Below are positions 34,564 to 46,240 of a stretch of 64,000 bases of DNA, in pieces. The position numbers and the translations under genes are program-made. The stretch spans positions 186,001 through 250,000 of the forward strand of contig JAFEKR010000016.1 of assembly GCA_019022495.1 (NCBI GenBank), written 5' to 3'. The DNA comes from Epichloe hybrida. Its lineage: Eukaryota > Ascomycota > Sordariomycetes > Hypocreales > Clavicipitaceae. The notes under the pieces are model-generated. The model was given only the letters and a program-made list of their open reading frames with translations, made no database searches and was not told the origin of the DNA. Each line of letters opens with the position of its first letter. Position 1 is the first letter of the stretch.

Positions 34564-34676
34564 GGCTACTTTTAATTTTCCGCAAAATTCATTTGTATGC
34601 AAAAACCAAAAAATTAACTCACTACTATACTAGCTAGTAACCCGTATACACTAACTTTTGGTTAAAAAAATAACCT

Positions 34677-37600
34677 TATATAAAGAGAAAGCCTTATCTT
34701 TAAGCTTTAATTTACTATATATAAAACTTTTATATAACCTCTAGATAAAGAGAAAATCACTATTAAAGATAGCTATAGGGTAAGTTATATATAAGGTAAC
34801 CTGCTTACGTCACCCTAGCTTACGTTACCCTAGCTTACCTAATTACTAGTAGCGTAGTTATGGCTATACTTGTAGCCATAACGTAATTAACTAATTAGTT
34901 ATCTACACGGTTAGACGCAGCTATTAACAGCTACAACGCAGCTATTAATAGCTACCTTCGCGACTATTAATAGCTGCAGTGCAGCTGTTAGGCTTATAAT
35001 GCAAGCTAGTAATAAAAAGGCTCTTTAACTAGAAAAGGGCTAAAAATAGGTCTTATTTTTAACACCCCCTTTACAAAAGAATTACATTTAAAGCAATTAG
35101 AAGTGTATAAAGAGACTATAAGATAAAAAACAATAACTTTTGATAATAACAGATAAAAAGGAAAAACAGGAAAAGATAAAAGCCCCCTTTTTGAATTCCT
35201 AGCTATTGTTAAATATAGCTCCCTTTTTAACGTTGTTTTTGGTTCCTTATTAAAGGGAAGTTGTTAGTTTAGTAATTATTAAGCCTTAGAAGCTTAATAA
35301 AAGCCTAATAAAGAGGTCTAGAAAGAGGTTTCGTAAGACTATCTGCAGGCATTGACTTCGTATCTAGATATTCGATTTTAGCTAAACCCTCTAAAACCTA
35401 TTACCTAATATAGTTAAACTTTAGTAAGGTATGCTTTGTATAACTATGTAAAGTAGGGTTATAAGCAGTAGTTATAGCGCCTTAATTATCGCAATATATC
35501 TAGATAGGGGGAGATATAGGGGTTTTTAGCTCCTTAAATAAGCCCTAAAGCTACTAAAGCTCCCGGAAGGTCTCGCAGATAGCGTTAGCTTTAGCTTCTA
35601 GTGTTAATAGAGCTATTGTACTAGCTTTCTTTGATTTCTAGCTAATAGGTCCGCTAGCTAGCTTGAATAGATAAGCATAGGTTGATTTTGAGGTCTTTTT
35701 ATCCCCTGTAAAATCACTATCACAATAACCTATTAGGCTTTTACTAGCTAAACCCTTAGGGTCTTCCCTATAGATTATAGCAAGGAATCTAGTCCCTAAT
35801 AGATACCTTAGCAGATTTTTAGCTGCTTTTAGGTGCTCTATATAGGGGCTAGCTAGTACGGTGAATAACCACTGTAGCGTAAAGGCTATATTAGGCCTTG
35901 TTAGTAGCATTAGGTATATTATAGTCCCTATAATGTACTAATAAAGCTTAATTTCGCTAGCTATTAAAAGCTTAGTTATTTACGTAGCTAAAACGCCTGG
36001 CTAAAGAGGTATGCTAATAGGCTTGCTATCTAGCATATTAAATCGTTTTAAGGCTTCTAATATATACTAAGATTAGTGGATTTTTAGTATTCTATTAGGC
36101 CTGTCTCATACGATTTAAACCCTTAAGAAGAATTCAGCTAGGCCCCTATCTTCTATTAGATAGACTTTATGAAGTTCCTTTTTAAGTCTTTAGATATAAG
36201 GTAAATCCAGTCTAATTAGAAGGTAGTTATTAACGTACGTAATAACAAAGGTTTTGGTTAAAGGATTAAAGAAGATAGCTAGGTTAGATATTAAAGGGTT
36301 AAATCCTAGGGATTTAAGCACTAATATTAGTGCTTACTACCACTCCCTTAAGCTTTGTTTTAGGCCATATAAAGACTTTTATAATAGAATTACTTGATCT
36401 TTAGAAGGTTTCTAGCTAAAACTTTTAGCTAATTTAGCTAGTTTAGGATTTGCCTTAAGGAATTCGATAAACCCATCCGGAATAACTATATAAATCTGTT
36501 GTTATAGCTTACTATTAAGAAAAGCTCCTATAAAATCGATCTATTTGATTTCCTAGTTATTCTAAGCCACTAGGGCTAGTAAAATCCTCTAGCTAGGGGG
36601 AATGCTTATAGTAGCAAAGGTCTCTAGGTAATCTAGGCCTTTGATTTGCATAAGTCCCTTAGTAACGAGTCAGGCCTTATATTTTAAAGGATTATTTTCT
36701 TTATCCTTTTTAAGCTTATAAATAAGCCTATTCTTTAGTACTTTTTAGCCCTTAGGGATTTAGTCTTTCCCTATAAATTTAAAAGTACTAGCCTTTAGAA
36801 GCTGTTTATATTCCTTATATGTAGCTTCTATCCATTTATCCCTTTCAGGGCTAGATATAGCCTGCTTCTAGGTCTTAGGCTTAGGGCTAATAGGATTCTT
36901 TTCCTTTAGCTTCTCCTATACCTTAAAATAGATTTCTTTTATGAAATCTAGAGAAAAAGGGGAACTAATATTAATATCCATGGGGTTAATATTAGGGTTA
37001 AAATCGATAATTTTATTAAAATTAAGGTCCAAAGTTAAAATCTAATTTCCTGGTTGGGTTATGGGCTGCGCCTATACAGGGTCCGCTGGAATTAAGCCTT
37101 TAGGGGGTTCTTCGGGGCCTGTAGGTGGTTTTTCTTAACCTATAGGGATACCTATGTTATCTATAGGATAATCCTTTGAACCTTAATCTAGATTTTGTTG
37201 ATTTTCTAGATCATTTTCCCCCTCTAAAGGGTTATCCCCTATAGAAATCCTAGGTAAGCCTTTAGAAATAAGGCCTATAGGTTCTATAATCTTAATAAAG
37301 CTAGTCTTTGTAACTAGCCTTTTAGAGGGGATGTACACTAGGTAGGTGTTAGAACCTAGTGTAGCTAAGAGTCTTCTAGGGATAGTCCTAGCTGCTAACT
37401 TCTAGGCTTTAGGATATTTTTCCAGGGGGATTAGAACCTTATAATAAGATCCTATAGCTCTAATACTACTAATATTAGTTGTATAAGGCTGATTTAGCTC
37501 CCTAGATAGCAGTTGTTTAGGGCTTTTATCCTTAGTGGTATTAGTAGTTATATTAATAAGGTTAACAACTGCAGGTAATACAAAACACTATAAGAATAAT

Positions 37601-38226
37601 AGTAATTTTGCCTACTAGATAGTAGCCCTTAATTAATTTAGAATATTATAAATTAAACGTTTTACTAATTTATTTTGCTTATGGATATAGGGACTAGAAG
37701 TCGTAAATTTAATCCCTTTAGAATTTAACCAAGCTTAACAACTAGAATCGATTTCTTAGCCTCCATCAAAGTAAAGATGCTAAGGATATTAACCTAGTTG
37801 ATTTTTAAGCCCTTTAAAGAAGCCTTTAATAGCCTTCTTATATAAAGAGAAAGCCTTATCTTCTAGCTTTAATTTACTATATATAAAACTTTTGTATAAC
37901 CTCTAGTTAAAGAGAAAATCGCTATTAAAGATAGCTATAGAGTAAGTTACGTGTAAGGTAACTTACTTATGTTACCCTAGCTTACATTACCTAAGCTTAC
38001 CTAATTACTAGTGGCGTGGTTATAGTTACACTTATAGCTATAACGTAATTAACTAATTAGTTATTTACATAGTTAGACGTAGCTATTAATAGCTATGACA
38101 TAGCTATTAACGGCTACCTTCGCGACTATTGACAGCTGTAGTGTAGCTGTTAGACTTGCAAAGCAAGCTAGTAATAAGAAGGTTCTTTAACTAGAAAAGG
38201 GCTAAAAATAGGTCTTATTTTTAACA
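34677..38226 (-). mobile_element. copia family D element with a 5' internal deletion
   Basis: Two 388-bp LTRs (34677-35064 and 37839-38226) in direct orientation, each starting TATATAAAGAG and ending TTTTTAACA on the plus strand. A purine tract (AAAGGGGG on the minus strand) precedes the left LTR. Minus-strand translation gives RNase H (35638-35910, LIGYCDSDFTGDKKTSKSTY), RT and the C-terminal half of integrase, which begins right next to the right LTR. Gag and the first half of integrase are missing, so the internal region is only 2.77 kb. Flanks do not match as a target duplication (AACCT and ATAGT), so one side is rearranged. Confidence 0.85.
35638..35910 (-). pseudogene. copia RNase H remnant of element D
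   Basis: An open piece of 90 codons with TRPNIAFTLQWL, AAKNLLRYLLGT, LIGYCDSDFTGD and STYAYLFKLASGPIS, the usual order at the start of copia RNase H. The frame is lost on both sides through TA stops. Confidence 0.85.
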
Positions 38227-39294
38227 ATAGTAAATTAAGAATTAATAGCATAGACTATAATACATCCCTTTAGTCCTTGAGGAGGCAAAGCTCTTTGTAT
38301 TTGTAAATAGATTGCTTGCTAATAACAAGGATTTAAGCTTATAAATTAGATATGTAATTATGATTAGTAATAAGATAATATAAGATAATAATACCTTTAT
38401 TATAAAAGGCAATATTATTACGTATAGCTTAATAAAGAGTAAGCAAGTTACTTATAGCGTGCTTATACTATATAACTCAGAGGTAACTTACCTCTGAGTT
38501 ATATAGTATAGTTTAAGGCGTAGATATTGCCTATATAATTTCTATAACTTTACATTAGATTATGGATTAATTAAAGATGCCTTAGATCCTTATAATTCTC
38601 TATACTAACTCTTTTTTATTATATAAATGCCTTATAAAGCTAGTAACTATAAAGAAGAAGAGGCTAATAATTAATATTATAGCTCTTTATTAATTGTATA
38701 AGAGGCATAAGATTTACGAAGTTAGGTGGATTAATAGCAATAATAATCTAGTGAATATAATAACAAAAGCATTACTAAATTTATTACTTTTCTCTTTTAT
38801 TCATTTAAATGAATTAATAGTTTATATTAAAGGATAGGTAAAGAAACCTATGATGTTAGGGGATAGGAGTTTAGATAAGGACTAACGGATTAATTTAATT
38901 AACTAATACTATAATAGCTAATTAGAGTAGTGGATTCCTATTAAGAGATTTACTTATATATACTTTCCTTTAATCTGATTTTTATTATATTTTTAAGCTC
39001 TTTAGCTATAAAGGAAAAAGAGAGACTACTAGTGTTAAACCCTTTAGATCTTTATTAGTTTAATTATAGCTAAAGACTAGACTAAATTATAAGTCTAGCG
39101 TAATGCATGTAATATAATTAGCTATATTAATTTACTACCCTCTCTTTTACCTTACTTACGGATTTCGCTCACTTTTCTAGTATCTAGACTTTCCCTCTCT
39201 TCTCCCTCTTTCCTAGCTAGCTAACTAACTATCATTAACTTCAATATTATAGGATTATCCTATTACCTACGCAGGCACCTTGGTGTAACTAACA
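38227..39294 (+). mobile_element. copia family A fragment A2 (RNase H end plus 3' LTR)
   Basis: Plus-strand orientation. RNase H remnants (FVNRLLANNKDLSLQIRYV) lie near 38290-38380, then the 3' internal part, then a 262-nt LTR (39033-39294) beginning TGTTAAACCC and ending AACTAACA. It mirrors A1 as an inverted copy. Its left side is cut by element D; comparison with A3 suggests that D entered next to a GTAGC sequence, now ATAGT. Confidence 0.8.
38464..38510. repeat. perfect 23-bp inverted repeat with 1-nt loop
   Basis: Arms 38464-38486 and 38488-38510 are exactly complementary (core ATAACTCAGAGGTAA) around a single C at 38487. The related copies in A1 and A3 carry only one arm, so the other arm is an extra inverted copy made in this place. 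Confidence 0.9.
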
Positions 39295-39782
39295 ATTTAC
39301 CTTATATTATATTAGGAATTTCTAGGTAGTAAATATAGCTTTATTACTATTATATAAGTTACTTATAAGGATTAGTTTCTATGTGAGGCCCTAATCATAA
39401 CACTAGCGCGCTAGCGCACCACTAGGCAAACACACCACACCCTAGGGCTAGGTTCACGTAACACTAGCAAGTCACTAGCTATAAGCTAGTAACTTATATA
39501 TATAATACACTTAGACCTAGCAATTATTTACCCCTGTCATGTAGATTTGTAACATAATTCAGGGGGTGTATTGTACTTTGGTGGTTAGAGGCAACCGATG
39601 GCGAAAAGCAGTGGGGCGTGGCACGATTAAGGGAGGTACTTTCGCGATCAAAAATTCCAGGCTGGAACGACTTGTATTCTCACTTCAAGGACTTGATTCT
39701 ACGACTTTCCACCGCGCGTACCAAAGTTCTACCCCCTAACTGCGATAGTATACGTTACCTGCTCGTTCCTTACCCATTCGCA
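39295..39782. other. boundary between repeats and the kinase gene island
   Basis: 39295-39381 is TA-rich and unassigned. 39382-39512 resembles the start of the 191-bp LTR of element C (TGTGAGGCCC and ACCTAGCAA). From about 39513 the sequence is of normal composition and forms the upstream region of the kinase gene. The open frame from 39618 starts at a GTG and joins the kinase frame, so part of this could be exon if transcription starts further up. Confidence 0.5.
39382..39512 (-). mobile_element. truncated LTR of gypsy family C
   Basis: Begins TGTGAGGCCCTAATCATAAC. It runs in step with the outer part of the element C LTR (62456 leftwards), including CTAGCGCACCA, GGGCTAGGT and ACACTAGCAAG, with small differences, and stops near TTAGACCTAGCAA. 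It marks the left border of the gene island. Confidence 0.7.
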
Positions 39783-40719
39783 ATGGAAAACATCGGATCC
39801 ACGAGCATCATCGAATCGGTTAGGCCTGGCGTCGTTCTTAAGAAGCCAATCGACTTCCAGGCGGCAGATCTTGCGGAAAAGGTCGACCTCTGCTTTTCGG
39901 TCGAGCCGCTCATACTCCAGCGTATTGGACGACATCCAAGAATCGTGAGGTAAGTGAATAAATGTAGGTATGCCTAACGGTGTGTACTTACAAGATCGGA
40001 CTTTAAGATATCTCGGACAGGAAGGCCATGGTCTACTGCTTGGTCAGGCAAGTCATAGCAATCTCCAGGATTATATCGACAGAAATCCTTCGATTGATCT
40101 GCGCCAGCGCGTGCTATGGTGTCGACAGTTGGCCGAAGCTATATCTCATATCCACAGTCGTGGCGTCGTCCACTCTGATCTTCGCCCTAGAAATGTTCTT
40201 GTTCACGAAAACACCCCAGGATCTCGGGACTTATTACTCTGTGACTTTGGTGGATCCACATGTGATGAACTAGGCCTCGATGGAGGCTGCCTTCCCGATG
40301 GCCCTTTCTACCATCCTGCCTTTGGTTTCGAATCAAGTCCAGCTCTCGACATATTCGGCCTTGGGTCTCTTTTTTATACCATCTTGACCGGCTGCTGGCC
40401 TTACAGATCGATCCCTGGTCCACCGGAAACCATAGAAGAGAAGTTAAGATACGAAAAGGAGGTTGCTGAAGCTTTCAACGAGGGCAAGCACCCCGACTTG
40501 ACGGGGATAGCAGGAGAAACTGTAATTTTGGCCTGTTGGATGAGGCAGTATGGGACAGCAGCGGAAGTCCTACGCGCTTTGGAAAGGGAAATGCCCCTTC
40601 CGGAGGTATCAGGAGGTTTAGAAGAGGCCCATCACGTTTCAGTGCTTCTCGGAGTCATAATAGGTGGTGCTGCTTTGGCAGCTTTGACACACGTACTCAT
40701 CAAACGACAGGCGCGATGA
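39783..40719 (+). CDS. protein kinase with C-terminal membrane anchor
   Basis: Exons 39783-39949 and 40008-40719 with a 58-nt intron (donor GTAAGT, CTAAC inside, acceptor TTAAG) give 292 residues. The junction is supported because the joined protein reads HPRIVRYLG, a standard kinase motif that neither exon has alone. Features: a degenerate glycine-rich loop (NIGSTSIIE), a VAIK-type Lys in GVVLKKP, a catalytic loop VVHSDLRPRNVLV with Asp and Asn, an intact DFG (CDFGGST), and the following DIFGLGSLFYTIL. The last ~27 residues (VSVLLGVIIGGAALAALTHVLIKRQAR) form one hydrophobic helix with a basic tail, as in tail-anchored proteins. Target membrane and substrate are unknown. The ATG at 39783 is the first in frame; an additional upstream exon is possible. 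It lies alone between repeat blocks. Confidence 0.8.
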
Positions 40720-41027
40720 ATGGTGAGTATTTGAATAGCGAATCCATCCTGCGATGCTTAATTTAGCCTCACATACTGTACAAAGTTTGGGAAGCTGTGT
40801 CACAACGCATTTCATATTTGCCCGTCCACTTTTGGTAGCTCCTATAAAAAAGGCCTAGCCTTATTAGTTATTATTACACTTTAAACGAGAAAAACCTTAG
40901 ACTGATTACTAAGAAATGAAGGAAAATACCCTTATAGTAAAGGGAAAACTAAGGGAAACCCTACTATTATAGCCCCGTAATATATTAGCACCTTATTACT
41001 TTAAGTAAGGTATTTAGCCTTATGTTT
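40720..41027. other. right border of the kinase island, then TA-rich sequence
   Basis: Normal composition to about 40845 (kinase 3' flank), then TA-rich sequence of unknown origin up to the LTR of element B2. No gene. Confidence 0.5.
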
Positions 41028-41308
41028 TGTTAGGAGCACGGAGGCTAGGGAGTTAGGGACAGGATAGTTACATAATAAAGCCCTTAGATAAGCCTTAGGT
41101 TATATAAATAACTAAGTAGCTACTAGATAGCTATATATATAGTAATATATTTCAATAAGAATTACTTATAAGGTATATAAAAGGTTAAAGTTTAAGACTT
41201 TTATATACTTACCTTTAAGTTATAGCTTTTTAGCTATAATTAAAAACCTTAGCCTTTACTTTATTTATATTTTCTTAATTATAGTTATAATAAGTTAAAC
41301 TCTTAAAC
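41028..41308 (+). mobile_element. Ty3/gypsy family B element B2: 5' LTR and first internal bases
   Basis: A 265-nt LTR (41028-41292) starts TGTTAGGAGCACGG and ends TATAATA, like the LTRs of B1. It is followed by AGTTAAACTCTTAAAC, the same bases that follow the left LTR of B1. Internal sequence stops at 41308 where copia A4 begins. The rest of B2 must lie beyond the right end of the window. It forms the outermost level of the nest. Confidence 0.8.
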
Positions 41309-41320
41309 TATTGAATCCTT

Positions 41321-41325
41321 TGGAT
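41321..41325. repeat. target-site duplication of element C, left copy (TGGAT)
   Basis: TGGAT precedes the left LTR of C, and CGGAT (62457-62461) follows the right LTR. They differ by one C-to-T change, as expected after RIP-type mutation of one copy. Confidence 0.75.
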
Positions 41326-41516
41326 TGTGAGAACAAAGGGATAGCTAGGCAAGAGGTATGGGGGCGTTTGTATATTGACTGAAGCTTGCTAGGTCTAAGT
41401 GTGTTATGCGTGCGAGTCGCTGACTTATAGCTAGTGGCTTGCTAGTATTACGTAGACCTAGCCCTATAGCATAGTGCGCTAGCAGGGTACACCTATGTTA
41501 TAAGTAAGGCCTTATA
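41326..41516 (-). repeat. 3' LTR of element C
   Basis: 191 nt, same length as 62266-62456. Its left, outer end keeps TGTGAGAACAAAGGG, which is TATAAGAATAAAGGG in the inner-facing copy at 62266. Confidence 0.85.
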
Positions 41517-41628
41517 ATTATCCCCTCACTTATAGCTAGGCTTCTAAATAGCTTTCCCTAGCCTTAATATAGCTATTTGCTAACTAGCTAATAATAAAAA
41601 TAATAATAAATAAATTAGTTAGCTTTAT

Positions 41629-41884
41629 TGTTGGATTCACCAAGGTCCTGCGCAGGTAATAAATCCCGTATGATTGAAGTTAATGATAGTTAGTTAGCTA
41701 GCTAGGAAAGAGAGAGAAGAGAGGGAAAGTCTAGATGCTAGAAAAGTAAGCGAAATCCGTATGTGGGGCATAAAAGGGGGTAGCGAATTAATACAGCTAA
41801 TCATATTACGTGCATCGCGCTAGACCCATAATTAGTCTGGTCTTTAGCCATGATTAAACTAATAAAAATCCGAAGGAATTAACA
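41629..41884 (-). repeat. 3' LTR of element A3
   Basis: 256 nt, pairs with 55939-56194. Its outer (left) end retains CACCAAGGTCCTGCGCAGG; the same part of the right LTR is TA-shifted (TACTAAGG...). Confidence 0.92.
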
Positions 41885-42399
41885 CTAGTAATCTCTCTTT
41901 TTCCTTTATAGCTAAAGAGCTTAAAAACGTAATAAAATTAGATTAAAGGAAAGTGTACACAAGTGGATTCCTTAATAGGAATCCGCTGCTTTAATTAGCC
42001 GTTATAGTATTAGTTAATTGAATTAATTCGTTAGTCCTTACCTAAGCTCCTATCCCTTAATATTATAAGTCTCTTTACCTATTCTTTAACACAAATTATT
42101 AATTCATTTAAATTAATCAAAGAGAAAAGTAATAAATTCAGCAATGCTTTTATTATTACATCCGCCAGATTATCGTTGCCATTAATCCATCTAACTTCGT
42201 AAATCTTATACCTTTTATATAATTAACAAAAAGCTATGATATTAATCATTAGTCTTTTCTCCTTTGTGATTCCTAGCTTTATAAGACATTTATATAATAA
42301 AAAAGAATTAGTATAGAGAATCATAGGAATTCAAGGTATCTTTAATTAATCCGTGATCTAATATAAAGTTATAGAAATCACGTAGGTGATATCTACGCC

Positions 42400-42594
42400 T
42401 TAAACCATGCTATATAACTTAGAGGTAAGTGCGTTATAAGTAACTCTCTTACTCTTTGTTAAGCTATATGTAATAATGTTACCTTTTATAATAAAGGTAT
42501 TATTGTCTTGCATTATCTTATTACCAATCACAATCACGTATCCGATCTGTAAGCTTAAATCCTTGTTATTAGTAAGCAATCTATTTACAAACAT
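42400..42594 (-). pseudogene. copia RNase H remnant of element A3
   Basis: 65 codons open: FVNRLLTNNKDLSLQIGYVIV, then SKRVTYNALTSKLYSM, matching the C-terminal RNase H portion of fungal copia elements, where the usual order is NNKDLSSQ...GYVI and later K-KRVT-S-LASELYAM. Flanks are full of stops. Confidence 0.8.
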
Positions 42595-43135
42595 AAAGAG
42601 CTTCGCCTCTTTAAGAACTAAAGGGATATATTATAGTCTATGTTATTAATTCTTAATCTGCTACTTAAGGCGTTTATTAAGGCATATAATATCTTCCCTA
42701 GAGGGTTCTTAGTATTAAGCTATAATTAATAGGTTATAGGAAGCTTCTAGTTAACATATAGTTATAATGTAGCTTCCTTAGGCTTATTATTCTATGTAGT
42801 CTTGCTTTGCTATTAGGGATTAAGGATTAACTTCCTTAATCTTCTAACCCTAGCCTTTCTAGGTTAATATTAGCAAGTTATTAGTGTTCTAGGTTAAGAT
42901 ATAACCATTAAAGATAAGGGGATTCTTAGCGGTTAATCGTTGCTTTTCTTTAGCTATGAAATTAGCCTTCTAGAGCTCTTTCTCTTCTTTTTAGAAGAAG
43001 TTATTATTACTTAGGCCTAATATATTATTAGTTTGCATTCTAATAATACTAAAGAGATTCTTATTATTTAGGGCTGTGATTAATAAGCAGGGATCGTAGG
43101 TTAAGGTTGTTATATTAAGGTTATCCCTGTGGTAA

Positions 43136-43140
43136 TGGAA
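43136..43140. repeat. target-site duplication of element B1, left copy (TGGAA)
   Basis: TGGAA immediately before the left LTR is repeated at 50953-50957 just after the right LTR. Confidence 0.92.
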
Positions 43141-43407
43141 TGTCAGGAGCACGGAGGCCAAGGGGCCATGGACGGGACGGTCATATGTTAGAGCCCTCGG
43201 ATAAGCCTTAGGTTCCGCAGATAACTAAGTAGCTATAAGATAGCTATGTGCATATAGTAAGGTATTTAGATAAGGACTACCTATAAGAGATATAGGAGGT
43301 TAGAGTTTAAGACCTTTATATACTTACCCCTAAGTAATAGCTCTCTAGCTATAACTAAGAACCTTAGCCTTTACTTTATTTATATCTCCTTAAATATAGT
43401 TATAATA
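43141..43407 (+). repeat. 5' LTR of element B1
   Basis: Its outer (left) part is nearly free of TA bias (GGAGGCCAAGGGGCCATGG), while the inner part is mutated. Pairs with 50686-50952. Confidence 0.93.
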
Positions 43408-45579
43408 AGTTAAACTCTTAAACCCTTTAGGGAAAATAGACTATTAGCTAGATTTAAATATAAAGAAGCTATAGAATATCTACCTAAAACATACCTACAC
43501 TACCTAGTAAGGAAGCCCTAACTTTATAGCACCTAGGTAGTAACTAGAATACCCTAACTATAGAATATAAGAGGGTATAGTAAACACTACCTAACTAATA
43601 TAGTAACGCTAAATCTAGTAATAATAATAATCTAGATAAGCTACAGAGGTAATATAAGGTTATATAAGCTAAGCTATGAAATGCTTATATAAGAAAGGAG
43701 ATCTTAGATATAGAAGTGTAGCTTAAGGAAATAAAAGCAGACCTGCGATTAGCTAGATTAGGTAGAGAACCTATAATTACCCCTTAGATAAACACATAGA
43801 GAATTCCCTTATTCCTAGACTTCCTACCTAACACTAAGTTTATAGTAAATATATACTTATAAAGCTTTATTAAGATATAGTATAAGGTACTTATGTATAA
43901 AGGTAATACCTATAAGAATCTATAGGTATACCTAGTAGATTTAAATATACTATTTAAGCTAGACCTAAGAACCTTTTAGGATAATAAAATAAAGGTAGTA
44001 TATGCTAGTAGCTACTTAGCTAATAATATAAAGTAATAGTAAATATATTATGTAATAGTAAATAGGTTAGTTAACTACTTAGCTTATACCTAGGATAGAT
44101 TTGTATCCTAGCTAAACACTAGAGTAATAGATAAAGATATATAGTACTTAGAAGCTACTAGGACACTACTAAATCTTAGGTAAAAGAGTAATTAGTCTTT
44201 TTAATCTTTCCTAAGACTTTAGATAAAGGTAAAAGCGGAATTACCTAACTAAATCCTTACATGCTTAAGAATAGTAATTTTTCTAAATAGCTTAAATAAC
44301 ACTATAAGGAAGTATATAGTTAGCTAAGAGTTCCTAATATCTTAGAGTTACCTATAGGGTTAAGGAAAAAAGGCTAAAGTTATAATAATGTTTATATTAA
44401 GTAATTATAATAGAAACTATAATAAGGAGGGTAGGAGTAATAAGAGATAATACTCTAGCTCCCTTATAAATAACTTATAGCAAAGCTTATAGTAACCTAG
44501 TATAGGCTAGAGACTATTTAAGTGCTTTAAATATAGTAGTCCTAGATATAGTTTAAATAGATATAACATAGTAGACTACTTAATTTATAAAAGTAATAGG
44601 TATATTACTAAGAAGTATAAGAATAGTAGTAATAAAACCTTAGACCTAAATAAGATTCTAATTAGTTTAGCTTAGGCCTAGGATAATAGTCTTACTATAA
44701 AAAAACCTATGGATAAGAGAATAAGAATGCAGGTGTCCTTATAGTAAGATAACTACTAGTTAGCAATGCTAGCGCTGTTTGATATAGGCGTGGAATATTT
44801 AATAATCCACCCTAAATTATTATTAAAATAGGATTAGAAGAACGTAAAAAGAACAGAGATAACACTAGAAAGCGTAAGTAAGGATAAGATCCTACACTAG
44901 GGAATTCTACGTAGACTAGTTAAGGTAAAAGATAGCATAGGCTATATAAAGGTTTACTAAGTTAGCTACTATATTACTAATATAGGAGAGGGAATGCTCC
45001 TAGGGATAGACTAGACCCTAGAATATAAACCTATAGTAATAGACTAGAAGTAAGGTTTCTAGAGGTTTCTAATAACCTAGGATTGCATTACTTTCACTAT
45101 AAGTAAGCAATAACTTCACAAGGTAGTAAAGTAGTCTTCTATTACGCTATTACTAGTATTACTAAAGATTAAGGTAATTAACCTAGAGGTAATAAAAGAA
45201 GATACTAATAAAAATTCACTAACAGGCAACGCAATAAGTAATAACCTAAGTTATAGCATAGTTATAGTAATAGTAGTAGAACATGCCTATATGTTAAAGA
45301 AGAAAAAACTAAGAAGCATAATAGCGCTCTAGGCAGTGTTTTACAAAGAATTAGCAGCGCTTACGTAAGAGATAGATAGTAACACACCCTTATAGTAAAT
45401 TCTAGAAGAGTACGTGGAATTCATAGATATGTTTTTAAAGAAGCTAGCTAGTAAGCTCCTAGAATTAGGTGGTTACACTTATATAATTAAATTAGAAGAG
45501 GGAAAATAACTACCCTAGGGACCTATATATAACCTAGCTAAAAAAGAGCTAGAAGTGCTTAGGGAGTACCTAGCAAGTG

Positions 45580-46240
45580 CGCAGGAGAAAGGGTAAATTA
45601 GAAGATTAACAAGCCTAGTAGGAGCCTTAATTTTATTTATTCTGAAAAAATCAGGGAAATTAAGGCTTTATGTGGATTACAAGGGCCTTAATAGGATTAC
45701 TATTAAAAATAAGGCCCCTTTGCCACTAATCTCTAAAATCCTTAATTAATTAGCAAGTGTAAAGATTTTTATATTACTAGATCTTTAAGAGGCATACCAC
45801 TAGCTACGTATTTGTAAGGGCAATAAGTAAAAGATAGCATTCCATTGCCGCTATAGGCATTTTGAATATCTTATAATACCGTTTAGGTTAGTGAATATGC
45901 TAGCCACTTTTTAGGAATATATTAATAATGCTCTTAAGGGGCTTATAGATAAATTCTATATTATTTACCTTAATAACACCCTAATATATAGTAGTAACCC
46001 TACAAGACACACAGAGTATGTCAAAAGGGTGCTAGGGTGACTTCAGGACGCTAACCTCTACGTTAACCTTGAAAAGTGCTAATTTTTAGTTATAAAGGTA
46101 AAGTTCCTAGGTTTTATTATATCTAAGAAAGGTATTAAGATAGAACTATCGTGGGTTAAAGCTATTATAACCTAGCTAATACCTAGTAGTATGTTTAATA
46201 TTTAATTATTCCTTAGGTTTACAGGGTTTTACTAATACTT
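45580..46240 (+). pseudogene. gypsy reverse transcriptase remnant of B1
   Basis: Reads [27 protein letters not shown], then FHCRYRHFEYLIIPFRL and YIIYLNNTLIYS, the degraded form of the gypsy YLDDILIYS catalytic motif (both Asp now Asn through G-to-A changes). Stops at former W, Q or R codons. Confidence 0.85.

Noticed and set aside
39950..39967. 18-nt intron ending at the first TAG in the kinase gene
   Set aside because: Too short for a fungal intron and out of frame; the 58-nt alternative restores HPRIVRYLG.
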